64,000 nt of DNA from Streptomyces flaveolus (GCF_014648815.1 NZ_BMRV01000002.1:729842-793841), one strand, 5' to 3'. Positions 32,364 through 41,089 are shown, counted from the stretch's first letter. Made by a program: numbers and translations. Notes: a model not told the origin generated them from the sequence alone.

Positions 32364-33590
32364 ATGAGCGCTGCAACCCCTCCCACCGAGCGCCGGGTCT
32401 CCGCCCGAGTCGGCGCGATCTCCGAGTCCGCCACCCTCGCCGTGGACGCCAAGGCCAAGGCCCTCAAGGCCGCCGGGCGACCGGTGATCGGCTTCGGCGC
32501 CGGTGAACCCGACTTCCCGACGCCCGACTACATCGTCGAGGCCGCGATCGAGGCCTGCAAGAACCCGAAGTTCCACCGCTACACGCCGGCCGGCGGACTG
32601 CCCGAGCTGAAGGCCGCCATCGCCGCGAAGACGCTGCGCGACTCGGGCTACGAGGTCGACCCGTCGCAGATCCTGGTCACCAACGGCGGCAAGCAGGCCA
32701 TCTACGAGGCGTTCGCCGCGATCCTCGACCCGGGCGACGAGGTCATCGTCCCGGCGCCGTACTGGACGACGTACCCGGAGTCGATCCGGCTGGCCGGCGG
32801 TGTGCCGGTCGAGGTCGTCGCCGACGAGACGACCGGCTACCGGGTGAGCGTCGAGCAGCTGGAGGCCGCGCGCACGGAGAAGACCAAGGTCGTCCTCTTC
32901 GTCTCGCCGTCGAACCCGACGGGCGCCGTGTACAGCGAGGCCGAGACCGAGGCGATCGGCCAGTGGGCCGTCCAGCACGGCCTGTGGGTGCTGACCGACG
33001 AGATCTATGAGCACCTCGTCTACGGCGACGCCTTCTCCGTCTCCATGCCGGCCCTGCTGCCCGAGCTGCGCGACAAGTGCATCGTCGTCAACGGTGTCGC
33101 GAAGACGTACGCGATGACCGGCTGGCGGGTCGGCTGGGTCATCGGCCCGAAGGACGTCGTCAAGGCCGCGACGAACCTCCAGTCGCACGCCACCTCCAAC
33201 GTGTCCAACGTCGCCCAGGCGGCGGCGCTGGCCGCGGTCTCCGGTGACCTGGAGGCGGTGGCGAAGATGCGGGAGGCCTTCGACCGGCGCCGCCAGACCA
33301 TCGTGCGGATGCTCAACGACATCGACGGCGTGCTGTGCCCGGAGCCGAAGGGCGCGTTCTACGCCTATCCGTCGGTGAAGGCGCTTCTCGGCAAGGAGAT
33401 CCGCGGCAAGCGTCCGCAGGACTCCGTCGAGCTGGCCGCGCTGATCCTGGAGGAGGCCGAGGTCGCGGTGGTGCCCGGCGAGGCCTTCGGCACGCCCGGT
33501 TACCTGCGGCTGTCGTACGCGCTCGGCGACGAGGACCTCGTCGAGGGCGTGAGCCGGATCCAGAAGCTGCTGGCGGAGGCCAGGGACTGA
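32364..33590 (+). CDS. Class I pyridoxal-phosphate aminotransferase (aspartate aminotransferase type)
   Basis: This 408-residue fold-type I PLP enzyme is of the AspC Ib subgroup. The N-terminal [24 protein letters not shown] begins the small domain. [11 protein letters not shown], the [11 protein letters not shown] asparagine, [10 protein letters not shown], and [17 protein letters not shown] with the PLP lysine are all present, as is the C-terminal arginine in GYLRLSYA. It likely interconverts aspartate/2-oxoglutarate and oxaloacetate/glutamate; prephenate activity is also known in this subgroup. ATG 32364 is preferred over ATG 32355. The gene is divergent from tRNA-Trp and ends in a strong terminator. 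Confidence 0.93.
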   Translation: MSAATPPTERRVSARVGAISESATLAVDAKAKALKAAGRPVIGFGAGEPDFPTPDYIVEAAIEACKNPKFHRYTPAGGLPELKAAIAAKTLRDSGYEVDPSQILVTNGGKQAIYEAFAAILDPGDEVIVPAPYWTTYPESIRLAGGVPVEVVADETTGYRVSVEQLEAARTEKTKVVLFVSPSNPTGAVYSEAETEAIGQWAVQHGLWVLTDEIYEHLVYGDAFSVSMPALLPELRDKCIVVNGVAKTYAMTGWRVGWVIGPKDVVKAATNLQSHATSNVSNVAQAAALAAVSGDLEAVAKMREAFDRRRQTIVRMLNDIDGVLCPEPKGAFYAYPSVKALLGKEIRGKRPQDSVELAALILEEAEVAVVPGEAFGTPGYLRLSYALGDEDLVEGVSRIQKLLAEARD

Positions 33591-33606
33591 CGGTCGCTCT
33601 TCCGGC

Positions 33607-33640
33607 AGGGGCCACACCTCGACGTCGAGGTGTGGCCCCT
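33607..33640 (+). terminator. Aminotransferase gene terminator
   Basis: The stem AGGGGCCACACCTCGA with its complement is essentially perfect over about 16 bp and is followed by GTTGTTTGTTTG. This is a good intrinsic terminator 17 bp after the stop. Confidence 0.92.
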
Positions 33641-33718
33641 GTTGTTTGTTTGTGCGAGCAAGACCACGTACGGGGAAAGTGCTGTCGGGCCGGGCGTGTC
33701 GTGCGGCAGGATCACGGA

Positions 33719-34759
33719 ATGGAGCGTGTACGTGATCTGTCCGACCTGCCGAAGGCCCATCTGCACCTGCACTTCACCGGGTCCATGCGGCCCGGCACCC
33801 TGCTGGAGCTCGCCGACAAGCACGGTGTGCGGCTGCCCGAGTCCCTGACCGACGCGCTCAGCGCCGGGGAGTCACCGAAGCTGCGGGCGACGGACGAGCG
33901 GGGCTGGTTCCGGTTCCAGCGGCTGTACGACGCGGCACGGTCGTGCCTGCAGACGCCGGAGGACATCCAGCGGCTGGTGCGGGAGGCCGCGGAGGAGGAC
34001 CTGCGGGACGGCTCGGGGTGGCTGGAGATCCAGGTGGACCCGACGTCGTACGCGCCGCGGCTGGGCGGGCTGATCCCGGCGCTGGAGATCATCCTGGACG
34101 CGGTGGAGACGACCGTGCGGGACACCGGGATCGGGATGCGGCTGCTGGTCGCCGCGAACCGGATGAAGCATCCCCTGGACGCGCGCACGCTGGCCCGGCT
34201 GGCGGTGCGGTACGCGGACCGGGGCGTGGTCGGCTTCGGGCTGTCGAACGACGAACGGCGCGGCATGGCCCGGGACTTCGACCGGGCGTTCGCGATCGCG
34301 CGCGAGGGCGGGCTGCTGTCGGCGCCGCACGGCGGGGAGCTGACCGGGCCGGCGTCGGTGCGGGACTGCCTGGACGACCTGGAGGCGGACCGGATCGGGC
34401 ACGGCGTGCGGGCGGCGGAGGATCCGCGGCTGCTGAAGCGGCTCGCGGACCGGCAGGTGACCTGCGAGGTGTGCCCGGCGTCGAACGTGGCCCTGGGCGT
34501 GTACGAGAAGCCGGAGGACGTGCCGCTGCGGACCCTGTTCGAGGCGGGGGTGCCGATGGCGCTGGGCGCGGACGACCCCCTGCTGTTCGGCTCGCGGCTG
34601 GCGGCGCAGTACGAGATCGCCCGGCATTCCCACGGTTTCACGGACGCGGAGCTGGCGGAGCTGGCCCGGCAGTCCGTACGGGGCTCGGCGGCGCCGCAGG
34701 ACGTGCAGGACGCATTGCTGGCAGGGATCGACGCCTGGCTCAGCTCCCCGGCCGCCTGA
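33719..34759 (+). CDS. add: Adenosine deaminase
   Basis: This 346-residue metal-dependent deaminase matches the family length. HLHLHFTGSM holds the first two zinc histidines. ISAPHGGE-like LSAPHGGELTG carries the third histidine and the catalytic glutamate. RIGHGV has the catalytic His, and ALGADDPLLFG has the zinc-binding aspartate pair. It deaminates adenosine or deoxyadenosine to inosine in purine salvage. Some bacterial relatives deaminate adenine, so substrate certainty is moderate. ATG 33719 follows AGGATCACGGA. The last 20 bases overlap the 3' end of the convergent gene. Confidence 0.92.
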   Translation: MERVRDLSDLPKAHLHLHFTGSMRPGTLLELADKHGVRLPESLTDALSAGESPKLRATDERGWFRFQRLYDAARSCLQTPEDIQRLVREAAEEDLRDGSGWLEIQVDPTSYAPRLGGLIPALEIILDAVETTVRDTGIGMRLLVAANRMKHPLDARTLARLAVRYADRGVVGFGLSNDERRGMARDFDRAFAIAREGGLLSAPHGGELTGPASVRDCLDDLEADRIGHGVRAAEDPRLLKRLADRQVTCEVCPASNVALGVYEKPEDVPLRTLFEAGVPMALGADDPLLFGSRLAAQYEIARHSHGFTDAELAELARQSVRGSAAPQDVQDALLAGIDAWLSSPAA

Positions 34760-35408
34760 AGTGGGCGTACGGCGGATACGGCTTGAAGGCGATCACGATC
34801 TCGGGGTGCCGCCACATGCGGGGATCGGGGGCCAGTTCACCGTCCAGGTGGGCGACGAACGCCGCGCGCCCCTGGGGGACGCCCTTCTTCCGCGGTCCCC
34901 GGCCGGCCGCCTCCGCAAGAGCGGTCGCGGCGGAGGCGAAGGCGTTCCGCTCGCCGATGAGGAAGTAGGTGCGCGCGTGCGTGGTGTGCCGCAGCGTGTC
35001 GCGGGCGTGCGGGCGGTCGAGCCAGGTCCGGGCGTCGCGGGCCGTGCGCGCCTCGTCGGTCCGGACGGTGAGCGGTGCGCCCTGTCCCAGCCTGCGGCGC
35101 AGCTCGGGCCATTTGGTGGGGCGCAGGCCCGCCTCCGGGTGTGCCAGCACCAGGTCGACCAGCTCGCCCTGTCCTTCGTCGGGCGGTACGCCGTCGCGCA
35201 GCGGGACGTGCACGATCGTGTGGCGTGAGCAGGCGGCGAAGGAGAACAGTCCGGCGAGCCGGTTGAGTCCGTCGTGGTCGCCCATGAGCACGCCGTAGGC
35301 GTTCTCCGGGTCGCGGAGCGAGGTGTGGCGCAGGGGTGTGCGCGGCTGGACGACACGGTGGCTGTGCGGGCCGGTGCGGGGGCGGAACTCGGTGAGTCTC
35401 AGCCGCAT
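34740..35408 (-). CDS. Conserved hypothetical protein
   Basis: I do not recognise this 222-residue protein. It is soluble, arginine-rich and predicted to be mixed alpha/beta. Visible features are YGVLMGDHDGLNRLAGLFSF near residue 38, HTIVHVPLRDG, a helical middle with THARTYFLIGERNAF, and a C-terminal DPRMWRHPEIVIAFKPYPPY. The C-terminal tryptophan/proline-rich segment is the most distinctive part. It is convergent with the adenosine deaminase gene, overlapping it by 20 bp. Third-position GC is like its neighbours, so it is probably a real, lineage-specific gene. Confidence 0.65.
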   Translation of the reverse strand: MRLRLTEFRPRTGPHSHRVVQPRTPLRHTSLRDPENAYGVLMGDHDGLNRLAGLFSFAACSRHTIVHVPLRDGVPPDEGQGELVDLVLAHPEAGLRPTKWPELRRRLGQGAPLTVRTDEARTARDARTWLDRPHARDTLRHTTHARTYFLIGERNAFASAATALAEAAGRGPRKKGVPQGRAAFVAHLDGELAPDPRMWRHPEIVIAFKPYPPYAHFRRPGS

Positions 35409-35694
35409 GGAGGACGCCTCATGGTCCGAGCGTGCCGGTCGGGAGGGCCCGTCGGCAACGGAGATTCCGCCCAGCGGCGTGGCGACGAGCCGGCGCGCGA
35501 ACTCGTCCGCCGGGGCCGGGCGGCGCCGTAGGGCGCCTCCAGGACAAGCCGGTCACCGGCGCCGGTACCGGACGGTCGTGGGCGGCTTCCCCGACAGGGG
35601 CCGTTTCATCGGCCGGGCCGACGTGGCCTACGCGACAGGGCGTGGGAGCGGCCTACTGACCCTCTACGCGCCACGGGCCGGCGCACTCGCCACC

Positions 35695-35833
35695 GCGGGC
35701 AGCCGTGCCGCTGGGGCGGGGCGAGGAGGCCGAGGGCCGGGCGGCCGGGCGCCGCAGCCGGGGGCCGCTGCCCATGCCGTCGTAGCTGCGGGCAGTCGTG
35801 CCGCTGGGGCGGCGCGGGTGGGCGCAGCGGCAC
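35695..35833. repeat. Intergenic imperfect repeat pair with inverted-repeat core
   Basis: The 475-bp gap 35409-35883 holds no convincing gene. Within it a 29-bp sequence at 35695-35723 recurs at 35788-35816 with only two differences (core CGTGCCGCTGGGGCGG). The second copy opens a fold-back: GTGCCGCT (35798-35805) is complementary to AGCGGCAC (35826-35833). It resembles a dispersed structured intergenic element that I recall from many Streptomyces genomes. Its function is unknown. Confidence 0.6.
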
Positions 35834-35883
35834 CCCGGCAGCGCCGGGCCACCCGACGCACCCCCGCGCCCCGACGTCGCCCG

Positions 35884-36939
35884 CTAGAGGCTGACGCCCA
35901 CCGTCACCGGCTCGTTGACGAGCGTGACGCCGAACGCCTCGTGCACGCCGGCCACGACCTCGCGGGCCAGGGCGAGCAGATCCTCCGTCGTCGCCTCGCC
36001 GCGATTGGTGAGGGCGAGCGTGTGCTTGGTGGAGATGCGCGCGGGCCCGTTGCCGTACCCCTTGGTGAAGCCCGCCTTGTCGATCAGCCAGGCCGCGGAC
36101 GTCTTCACACGTCCCTCCCCCGCCGGGAAGGCGGGCGGCTCGACGCCACCCCCGAGCCGCTCGTCCACACGCGCACGGAAGGCCGCGAACTCCTCGTCGG
36201 TCAGGATCGGGTTGGTGAAGAACGACCCGGCCGACCAGGTGTCGTGGTCCTCGGGATCCAGGACCATGCCCTTCCCGGCGCGCAGCTTCAACACGGTCGA
36301 GCGGGCGTCGGCCAGCGGCACCCGGCCGCCGGGTTCGACACCGAGGGCTCGGGCCGTCTCGGCGTAGCGCAGGGGGGCCGAGAGCCCCCCGGCGTCCTCC
36401 AGCGCGAAGCGGACGCGCAGGACGACGTACCGGTCGGGTTCCGCCTTGAAGCGGCTGTGGCGGTACGCGAAGGCGCAGTCGGCGTTGGCGAGGGCGACCG
36501 TCTCACGGTTCCTGCGGTCGTACGCGATCACCTCGGTGATCGTCGCGGAGACCTCCTGGCCGTACGCCCCCACGTTCTGGATGGGGGTGGCGCCCGCCGA
36601 GCCGGGGATGCCGGCCAGGCACTCGATACCGGCGAGCCCGGCCTCGACGGTGCGGGCGACGGCATCGGTCCACACCTCGCCGGCCGCGAGCTCCAGCGTC
36701 GTGCCGTCGAGCGAGAGGCCGCGCGTGGCGATGTGCAGGGCGGTGCCGTCGAAGCCCTTGTCGCCGATGACCAGGTTGGAGCCGCCGCCGATGAGCAGCA
36801 GCGGGGTGCCGGTGTCGTCGGCCTCGCGGACGGCGGCGATCACCTCGGCGTCGGTGGTGGCCGTGATCAGCCGGGTCGCGGGTCCGCCCAGCCGGAAGGT
36901 GGTCAGCGGGGCGAGGGGGGCGTCGTGGAGTTCCTGCAC
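35884..36939 (-). CDS. murB: UDP-N-acetylenolpyruvoylglucosamine reductase
   Basis: This 351-residue FAD enzyme reduces UDP-GlcNAc-enolpyruvate to UDP-MurNAc in peptidoglycan synthesis. The FAD domain has TPLLLIGGGSNLVIGDKGFDG and GIPGSAGATPIQNVGAYGQEV. The substrate domain has YRHSRFK, the catalytic-serine segment SAGSFFTNP, and SAAWLIDKAGFKG-like AAWLIDKAGFTKG. The C-terminal FGVTLVNEPVTVG carries the conserved glutamate. GTG 36939 (giving VQELHDAPL) matches the usual family start; GTG 36963 would add eight residues. Confidence 0.96.
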   Translation of the reverse strand: MQELHDAPLAPLTTFRLGGPATRLITATTDAEVIAAVREADDTGTPLLLIGGGSNLVIGDKGFDGTALHIATRGLSLDGTTLELAAGEVWTDAVARTVEAGLAGIECLAGIPGSAGATPIQNVGAYGQEVSATITEVIAYDRRNRETVALANADCAFAYRHSRFKAEPDRYVVLRVRFALEDAGGLSAPLRYAETARALGVEPGGRVPLADARSTVLKLRAGKGMVLDPEDHDTWSAGSFFTNPILTDEEFAAFRARVDERLGGGVEPPAFPAGEGRVKTSAAWLIDKAGFTKGYGNGPARISTKHTLALTNRGEATTEDLLALAREVVAGVHEAFGVTLVNEPVTVGVSL

Positions 36940-36982
36940 GGGCTCAAGACTACGAGACGGCACCGACGGCTCGGCGCAACGG

Positions 36983-37014
36983 GAAGCGCCCCGACCGGTC
37001 GGCCGGGGCGCTTC
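36983..37014 (-). terminator. MFS gene terminator
   Basis: GAAGCGCCCCG (36983-36993) and CGGGGCGCTTC (37004-37014) form a perfect 11-bp stem with a 10-base loop. It lies 40 bp after the MFS stop and ahead of murB. Confidence 0.75.
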
Positions 37015-37053
37015 TCAGGGTTCACCGGGAACGGGTCCCGGTGGACTAGCCGG

Positions 37054-38523
37054 TCAGTGCGACGCCAGCTCCCCCGTCGCGGCGAGCGACTTCTCCGCGG
37101 TGGGGGCCGGCTCGGACGCGGGACCGTCCGTGAGCACCTGGTCGTCGCGGCGGCGGGCCGGGATCAGCAGGGCCGCGACGCCGCCGAGGGCCACCACTGC
37201 GGCGCCCACCGCGACTGCGGGCCGCAGTCCGTCGACGAAGGACTGCCCGGACTCGTAACCGCCCTGCGCCGCGAAGATCGAGGCCATGACCGCGATGCCG
37301 AGCGCGCCGCCCACCTCGCGCAGGGCGTTGTTGGCCCCGGAGGCGATGCCCTGCTCCTTCGGGAGGACGCTGGACATCACCAGGGCGGAGGCGGGGGCGA
37401 AGAACAGGGCCATGCCGATTCCACTGATGATCAGACCGGGCAGCTGGGCGGCGTAGCTGGCGTCGGCCGTGATCACGGAGGCGAGGTAGCCGAGGCCGGC
37501 CGCCTGGAGGAAGAGTCCGGTGGCGACGACCGGGCGTCCTCCGATCCGGTCCGAGAGGATGCCGGCGATCGGCGCGACCAGCATGGGCATGCCGGTCCAG
37601 GGCAGCATGCGCAGGCCGGCCTCGGTGGGCGAGTAGCCGAGCACGCCCTGCATGTACTGGCTGAGCAGGAAGATCGAGCCGAACATCCCCAGGAACATCA
37701 GCAGGCTCGCCGCGTTGATGCCGGCGAAGGCCCGGGAGCGGAACAGCCGCATCGGGAGCATCGGGTTATTGGCGCGGGTGCTGTAGAGGACGAAGCCGGC
37801 CAGCAGCGCGGCCCCGGCGAGCAGGGCGGTCAGCACCACGGCGCCGGTCCAGCCGTCCACCGGACCGCGGACCAGACCGTAGACGACGCCGAAGAGTCCG
37901 CCGCTGGCGAGCAGCGTGCCGGGGAGGTCGAGCGGTGCGCCGGTGCCGCGCGACTCGGCGAGGCGGAGACGGGCGAGCGGCAGCAGGGCCAGGCCCAGAG
38001 GGACGTTCAGCCAGAAGATCCACTGCCACGAGATGTGCTCGGTGAGGCTGCCGCCGACCAGCGGTCCGGAGGCCACGGCGAGCCCGTTGACGGCTCCCCA
38101 GATGCCGTACGCCATCCCGCGCCGTTCGGCGGGCACGGCGGCCGTCAGCAGGGTCAGTGTCAGCGGCATCATGATCGCCGCGCCGACGCCCTGGACCGCT
38201 CGGGCGGCGATGAGGGAGTCGATTCCGGGCGCCATGGCCGCGGCGGCGGAGGCACCGGTGAAGACGGCGAGCCCGATCACGAAGAGCCTGCGGCGGCCGA
38301 AGCGGTCACCGAGGGCCGCGCCGAACATCAGCAGCACCGCGAAGGTGAGCGTGTAGGCGCTGACGGTCCATTCCAGGTCGTGCAGCGCCCCGCCCAGGTC
38401 CTCGCGGATGGAGGGCAGAGCGGTGGTGACGACGAGATTGTCCAGGGCCGCCATGAAACCGGCGACGCTGGTGATGACGAGGGCCCAGGCTGCTGACCCG
38501 CGGCGCGCGTTCTGCTGTGACAT
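37054..38523 (-). CDS. DHA2-type MFS multidrug efflux transporter
   Basis: This 489-residue protein has the length and helix count (about 14) of drug:H+ antiporter family 2. Family motifs are visible: LDNLVVTTALPSIREDL at helix 1 (motif D1), GDRFGRRRLFVIG (motif A), a motif B-like AARAVQGVGAAIMMP and GPLVGGSLTEHISWQWIFWLNVP (motif C and following). Relatives export antibiotics, dyes or antiseptics; the substrate here is unknown. A TetR-family gene is next upstream on the same strand. The promoter carries an operator identical in layout to that of the TetR gene, so repression by that regulator is likely. Confidence 0.92.
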   Translation of the reverse strand: MSQQNARRGSAAWALVITSVAGFMAALDNLVVTTALPSIREDLGGALHDLEWTVSAYTLTFAVLLMFGAALGDRFGRRRLFVIGLAVFTGASAAAAMAPGIDSLIAARAVQGVGAAIMMPLTLTLLTAAVPAERRGMAYGIWGAVNGLAVASGPLVGGSLTEHISWQWIFWLNVPLGLALLPLARLRLAESRGTGAPLDLPGTLLASGGLFGVVYGLVRGPVDGWTGAVVLTALLAGAALLAGFVLYSTRANNPMLPMRLFRSRAFAGINAASLLMFLGMFGSIFLLSQYMQGVLGYSPTEAGLRMLPWTGMPMLVAPIAGILSDRIGGRPVVATGLFLQAAGLGYLASVITADASYAAQLPGLIISGIGMALFFAPASALVMSSVLPKEQGIASGANNALREVGGALGIAVMASIFAAQGGYESGQSFVDGLRPAVAVGAAVVALGGVAALLIPARRRDDQVLTDGPASEPAPTAEKSLAATGELASH

Positions 38524-38561
38524 CTCTCCCCCAGAGGGTGTGCACTGCTTGCGATGGTTCG

Positions 38562-38581
38562 ATTAGTGATTACTGACTAAC
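38562..38581. promoter_or_regulatory. TetR-type operator upstream of the MFS gene
   Basis: ATTAGT-N8-ACTAAC forms a near-perfect inverted repeat 39 bp upstream of the MFS start. The same half-sites and the same 8-bp spacing occur upstream of the TetR gene. Confidence 0.75.
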
Positions 38582-38628
38582 TTTCGAGGACGTGCGGAAG
38601 GACCCGTCGCGGGACCGCCGCAAAGCCC

Positions 38629-39216
38629 CTACACGGTCTCCTGCGCCTGCCGGCCCTGCGCACTGGTGCGGTGCGGCTTGGTGTGGAAGCCGCCCCAGAC
38701 CCGGTGCTCCGGCGGGAAGCCCATGCCGGCCAGGGTGTTGATGAGCATGCCGTACGCCATGAAGTTCGCCGTCTCCTCGATGTCGCCGCCGAGGGGCAGG
38801 TGAACGGCGTCCCAGAGCTCCATCCAGCCGTTGCGGACCATCTCGCCGAACTCGTGGTCGCCCTCCGCCTCGGCCGCCGCGACCGTGACGTACACCTGCA
38901 ACTGCATCTGGAGCCGCTCGGGCTGCTCGCTGATCAGGCGGGTGTAGGCCTCGGCCATGGACGCGAGGGCCTCTTCGCCGTGCAGCCCCTCGGACGCCGA
39001 CTCGAAGACCCGGCGCATGTCCTGGAGGCAGCGTTCGGCCACCGCCAGGAAGATCGCCTTCTTGCTCGGGAAGAGCCGGAAGAGGTACGGCTGGGAGACG
39101 CCCACCCGCTTGGCGATGGCTTCCGTGGACGTGCCGTAGTAGCCGCCCCGCGCGAACTCGCTCATCGCCGCCCGGATGACGCTCTCACGCCGCTCTTCCG
39201 CGCTCATTCTGACCAT
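38629..39216 (-). CDS. TetR-family transcriptional repressor
   Basis: This 195-residue regulator has the TetR N-terminal domain: RESVIRAAMSEFARGGYYGTSTEAIAKRVGVSQPYLFRLFPSKKAIFLAVAE. The C-terminal ligand domain (about 60-185) is helical with aromatic residues typical of multidrug sensors. An ATG three codons downstream (MSAEE) could also be the start. The gene is 105 bp upstream of the MFS transporter, same strand. Matching operators lie ahead of both genes, so autorepression and control of the efflux pump are strongly suggested. Confidence 0.93.
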   Translation of the reverse strand: MVRMSAEERRESVIRAAMSEFARGGYYGTSTEAIAKRVGVSQPYLFRLFPSKKAIFLAVAERCLQDMRRVFESASEGLHGEEALASMAEAYTRLISEQPERLQMQLQVYVTVAAAEAEGDHEFGEMVRNGWMELWDAVHLPLGGDIEETANFMAYGMLINTLAGMGFPPEHRVWGGFHTKPHRTSAQGRQAQETV

Positions 39217-39224
39217 GCCTGTAA

Positions 39225-39244
39225 GTTAGTACTCAATCACTAAC
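39225..39244. promoter_or_regulatory. TetR-type operator upstream of its own gene
   Basis: GTTAGT-N8-ACTAAC is a perfect 6-bp inverted repeat starting 9 bp before the TetR start codon. It is the partner of the site at 38562-38581. Confidence 0.78.
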
Positions 39245-39277
39245 TACGTCAAGCCCCGTTCGGTGCCCGTCAACGGC

Positions 39278-39307
39278 AGGGGGCGCCCTCCAGGGAGGAC
39301 GCCCCCT
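39278..39307 (-). terminator. Terminator after the MaoC gene pair
   Basis: AGGGGGCG (39278-39285) pairs with CGCCCCCT (39300-39307), with an inner CTCC/GGAG extension. It lies about 20 bp after the last MaoC gene. Confidence 0.65.
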
Positions 39308-39328
39308 CACCGGACACACGGCGGGCCG

Positions 39329-39793
39329 TCAGGCGAGTCGTACGACCGCGCGGGACATGCCGAGGACCTTCTGGCCGGCGCTGGTGGCCGTGAGGTCGAC
39401 GCGGACGGTGTTGTCGTCGAGCTTGGCCGCGACCTTGCCGCTGACCTCGATCACGGCACCCTGGTCGTCGTTCGGGACGACGACGGGCCGGGTGAAGCGG
39501 ACGCCGTACTCGACGACCGAGCCCGGGTCGCCGGTCCAGTCGGTCACCACGCGGATCGCCTCCGCCATGGTGAACATGCCGTGTGCGATCACGTCCGGCA
39601 GACCGACCTCCTTGGCGAACTTCTCGTTCCAGTGGATCGGGTTGAAGTCACCGGAGGCACCCGCGTAGCGCACGAGCGTGGCGCGGGTCACTGGGAAGCT
39701 CTGCGCGGGCAGCTCGGTGCCGACCTCGACCTCGCTGTACGCGACCTTCGCCGTCGCGGGATGCGTCTGGGGCTGCGTCATGGGGATGCTCAC
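39329..39793 (-). CDS. MaoC-like (R)-specific enoyl hydratase/dehydratase, HadB-like
   Basis: This 154-residue hot-dog-fold protein carries the hydratase 2 signature YAGASGDFNPIHWNEKFAKEVGLPDVIAHGMFTM. The catalytic Asp-His pair is in GDFNPIH. It resembles mycobacterial HadB, the catalytic subunit of the beta-hydroxyacyl-ACP dehydratase of fatty acid synthase II. The GTG start at 39793 overlaps the stop of the upstream gene by 4 bp and has GAGGAGG upstream, so the two proteins are translationally coupled and probably form a heterodimer. The acyl substrate in Streptomyces is not established. Confidence 0.88.
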   Translation of the reverse strand: MSIPMTQPQTHPATAKVAYSEVEVGTELPAQSFPVTRATLVRYAGASGDFNPIHWNEKFAKEVGLPDVIAHGMFTMAEAIRVVTDWTGDPGSVVEYGVRFTRPVVVPNDDQGAVIEVSGKVAAKLDDNTVRVDLTATSAGQKVLGMSRAVVRLA

Positions 39794-40242
39794 GCCTCCT
39801 CGGCCGCGCGGGCCACGAGCTTGGTCCAGGCGGTCACGACGTGCTCGCCGGCCTCGTCGTGGACCTCGCCGCGGATGTCCAGTATGTCGTTGCCGGCCAT
39901 CGACTTGATCGCCTCGATGGTGGAGGTGACCGTGAGCCGGTCACCGGCCCGCACCGGGCGGACGTAGGCGAACTTCTGGTCTCCGTGCACCACCCGGCTG
40001 TAGTCCAGGCCGAGCTGCGGGTCCTCTATGACCTGGCCCGCGGCCTTGAACGTGATGGAGAACACGAAGGTCGGCGGAGCGATCACATCCGGATGGCCGA
40101 GCGCCTTCGCCGCCTCCGCGTCCGTGTACGCCGGACTGGCGTCCCCCACCGCCTCCGCGAACTCGCGGATCTTCTCCCGGCCCACCTCGTAGGGCGCGGT
40201 GGGCGTATAGGTCCGCCCCACGAACGACTGGTCGAGCGCCAT
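39790..40242 (-). CDS. MaoC-like dehydratase partner subunit, HadA-like
   Basis: This 150-residue protein has the N-terminal FAS1-like MaoC domain (DQSFVGRTYTPTAPYEVGREKIREFAEAVGD). The region aligned to the hydratase signature, DASPAYTDAEAAKALGHPDVIAPPTF, lacks the full GDxNPxH motif. It is therefore probably the non-catalytic or stabilising partner, as HadA is to HadB. The order HadA-like then HadB-like, directly downstream of rpmG and tRNA genes, matches the actinobacterial arrangement rpmG-hadA-hadB. Confidence 0.86.
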   Translation of the reverse strand: MALDQSFVGRTYTPTAPYEVGREKIREFAEAVGDASPAYTDAEAAKALGHPDVIAPPTFVFSITFKAAGQVIEDPQLGLDYSRVVHGDQKFAYVRPVRAGDRLTVTSTIEAIKSMAGNDILDIRGEVHDEAGEHVVTAWTKLVARAAEEA

Positions 40243-40311
40243 GGGCTCGCAACCTCCTGCTGCTGTCTGCGACTACTGCTGCTGTCTCTGCGGCTACCGC
40301 CGGACACAACG

Positions 40312-40350
40312 ACGCGAGGCCGTCCCCAAACTACGGGGACGGCCTCGCGT
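40312..40350 (-). terminator. rpmG terminator
   Basis: A perfect 16-bp stem (40312-40327 with 40335-40350) and 7-base loop lies 11 bp after rpmG, separating it from the dehydratase genes. Confidence 0.88.
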
Positions 40351-40361
40351 ACGAGCCTGAT

Positions 40362-40526
40362 TTATCGCGTTTCGCGGTGCGCGGTGTGCGCGTTGCAACG
40401 CGGGCAGTGCTTCTTCATCTCCAGTCGGTCCGGGTTGTTACGCCGGTTCTTCTTGGTGATGTAGTTCCGCTCCTTGCACTCCACGCAGGCCAGCGTGATC
40501 TTCGGGCGGACGTCGGTGGCAGCCAC
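40362..40526 (-). CDS. rpmG: 50S ribosomal protein L33 (zinc-binding type)
   Basis: This 54-residue protein starts at GTG 40526 after AAGGAG. Two CxxC pairs (CVEC and CPRC) make it the zinc-dependent C+ form. The sequence [35 protein letters not shown] is typical. Streptomyces often carry a second, cysteine-free copy under Zur control; this copy is the housekeeping one next to tRNA-Met and tRNA-Thr. Confidence 0.97.
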   Translation of the reverse strand: MAATDVRPKITLACVECKERNYITKKNRRNNPDRLEMKKHCPRCNAHTAHRETR

Positions 40527-40615
40527 GTGAGTGCTCCTTGACGAACGGATTGATGGTATTAACGCAGGAAAGAGTAGCCGATTGAAGGACCGACCCCGCA
40601 ATCGGCTACCAGAAG

Positions 40616-40688
40616 TAGCGGTGACCGGACTTGAACCGGTGACACAGCGATTATGAGCCGCTTGCTCTACCGACTGAGCTACACCGCT
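40616..40688 (-). tRNA. tRNA-Met (anticodon CAT, elongator type)
   Basis: The 73-nt cloverleaf has acceptor AGCGGTG with CACCGCT, D arm GCTC..GAGC, anticodon loop CTCATAA, and T arm CCGGTTCAAGTCCGG. It has a paired first acceptor base, unlike initiator tRNA. A tRNA-Ile with modified CAT cannot be excluded from sequence alone. Confidence 0.92.
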
Positions 40689-40734
40689 GTGATGCGATCG
40701 GGCCCCGCCTTGCGGCGGGAACCTCTCACACCAG

Positions 40735-40807
40735 AGCCCCAAAACGGAATCGAACCGTTGACCTTCTCCTTACCATGGAGACGCTCTGCCGACTGAGCTA
40801 TTGGGGC
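40735..40807 (-). tRNA. tRNA-Thr (anticodon GGT)
   Basis: The 73-nt cloverleaf has acceptor GCCCCAA with TTGGGGC, anticodon loop ATGGTAA giving GGT, and T arm AACGGTTCGATTCCGTT. It lies 46 bp upstream of tRNA-Met in the same direction, probably cotranscribed. Confidence 0.95.
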
Positions 40808-41089
40808 GAGCGATGAAGACATTACACGGTCGCCCGCCGTTCGCCCAAATCCGTTTCGCCGACCCTGCCCCGTCCCGTCCCCGGGGCACCCTGAAGCCCC
40901 ACGCGCACCGTCCCGAAGGGGCCGCGGGCGCGGATCCGGCCGCCGCGTGCACCGCCCCGCGCGGCGCGGCCCGCACCGGTACGACTATTGCGCTCCTCCG
41001 CGCCACGGGCAGATCACCGTCCTAGGCTCGACCGCACTCTGCGTGATCTTGCGTTCCCCACTGCGCAGTCCCGAGCCCAGAGGAGTGCG

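Noticed and set aside
34740..34759. Overlap of adenosine deaminase and hypothetical gene as a sign of a false gene
   Set aside because: The overlap is only 20 bp at convergent 3' ends, which is common in Streptomyces, and both frames have good third-position GC.
35323..38496. A plus-strand frame of more than 1000 codons spanning the spacer, murB and the MFS gene
   Set aside because: It is antisense to two well-conserved genes, and its product is low-complexity Gly/Arg/Gln/His.
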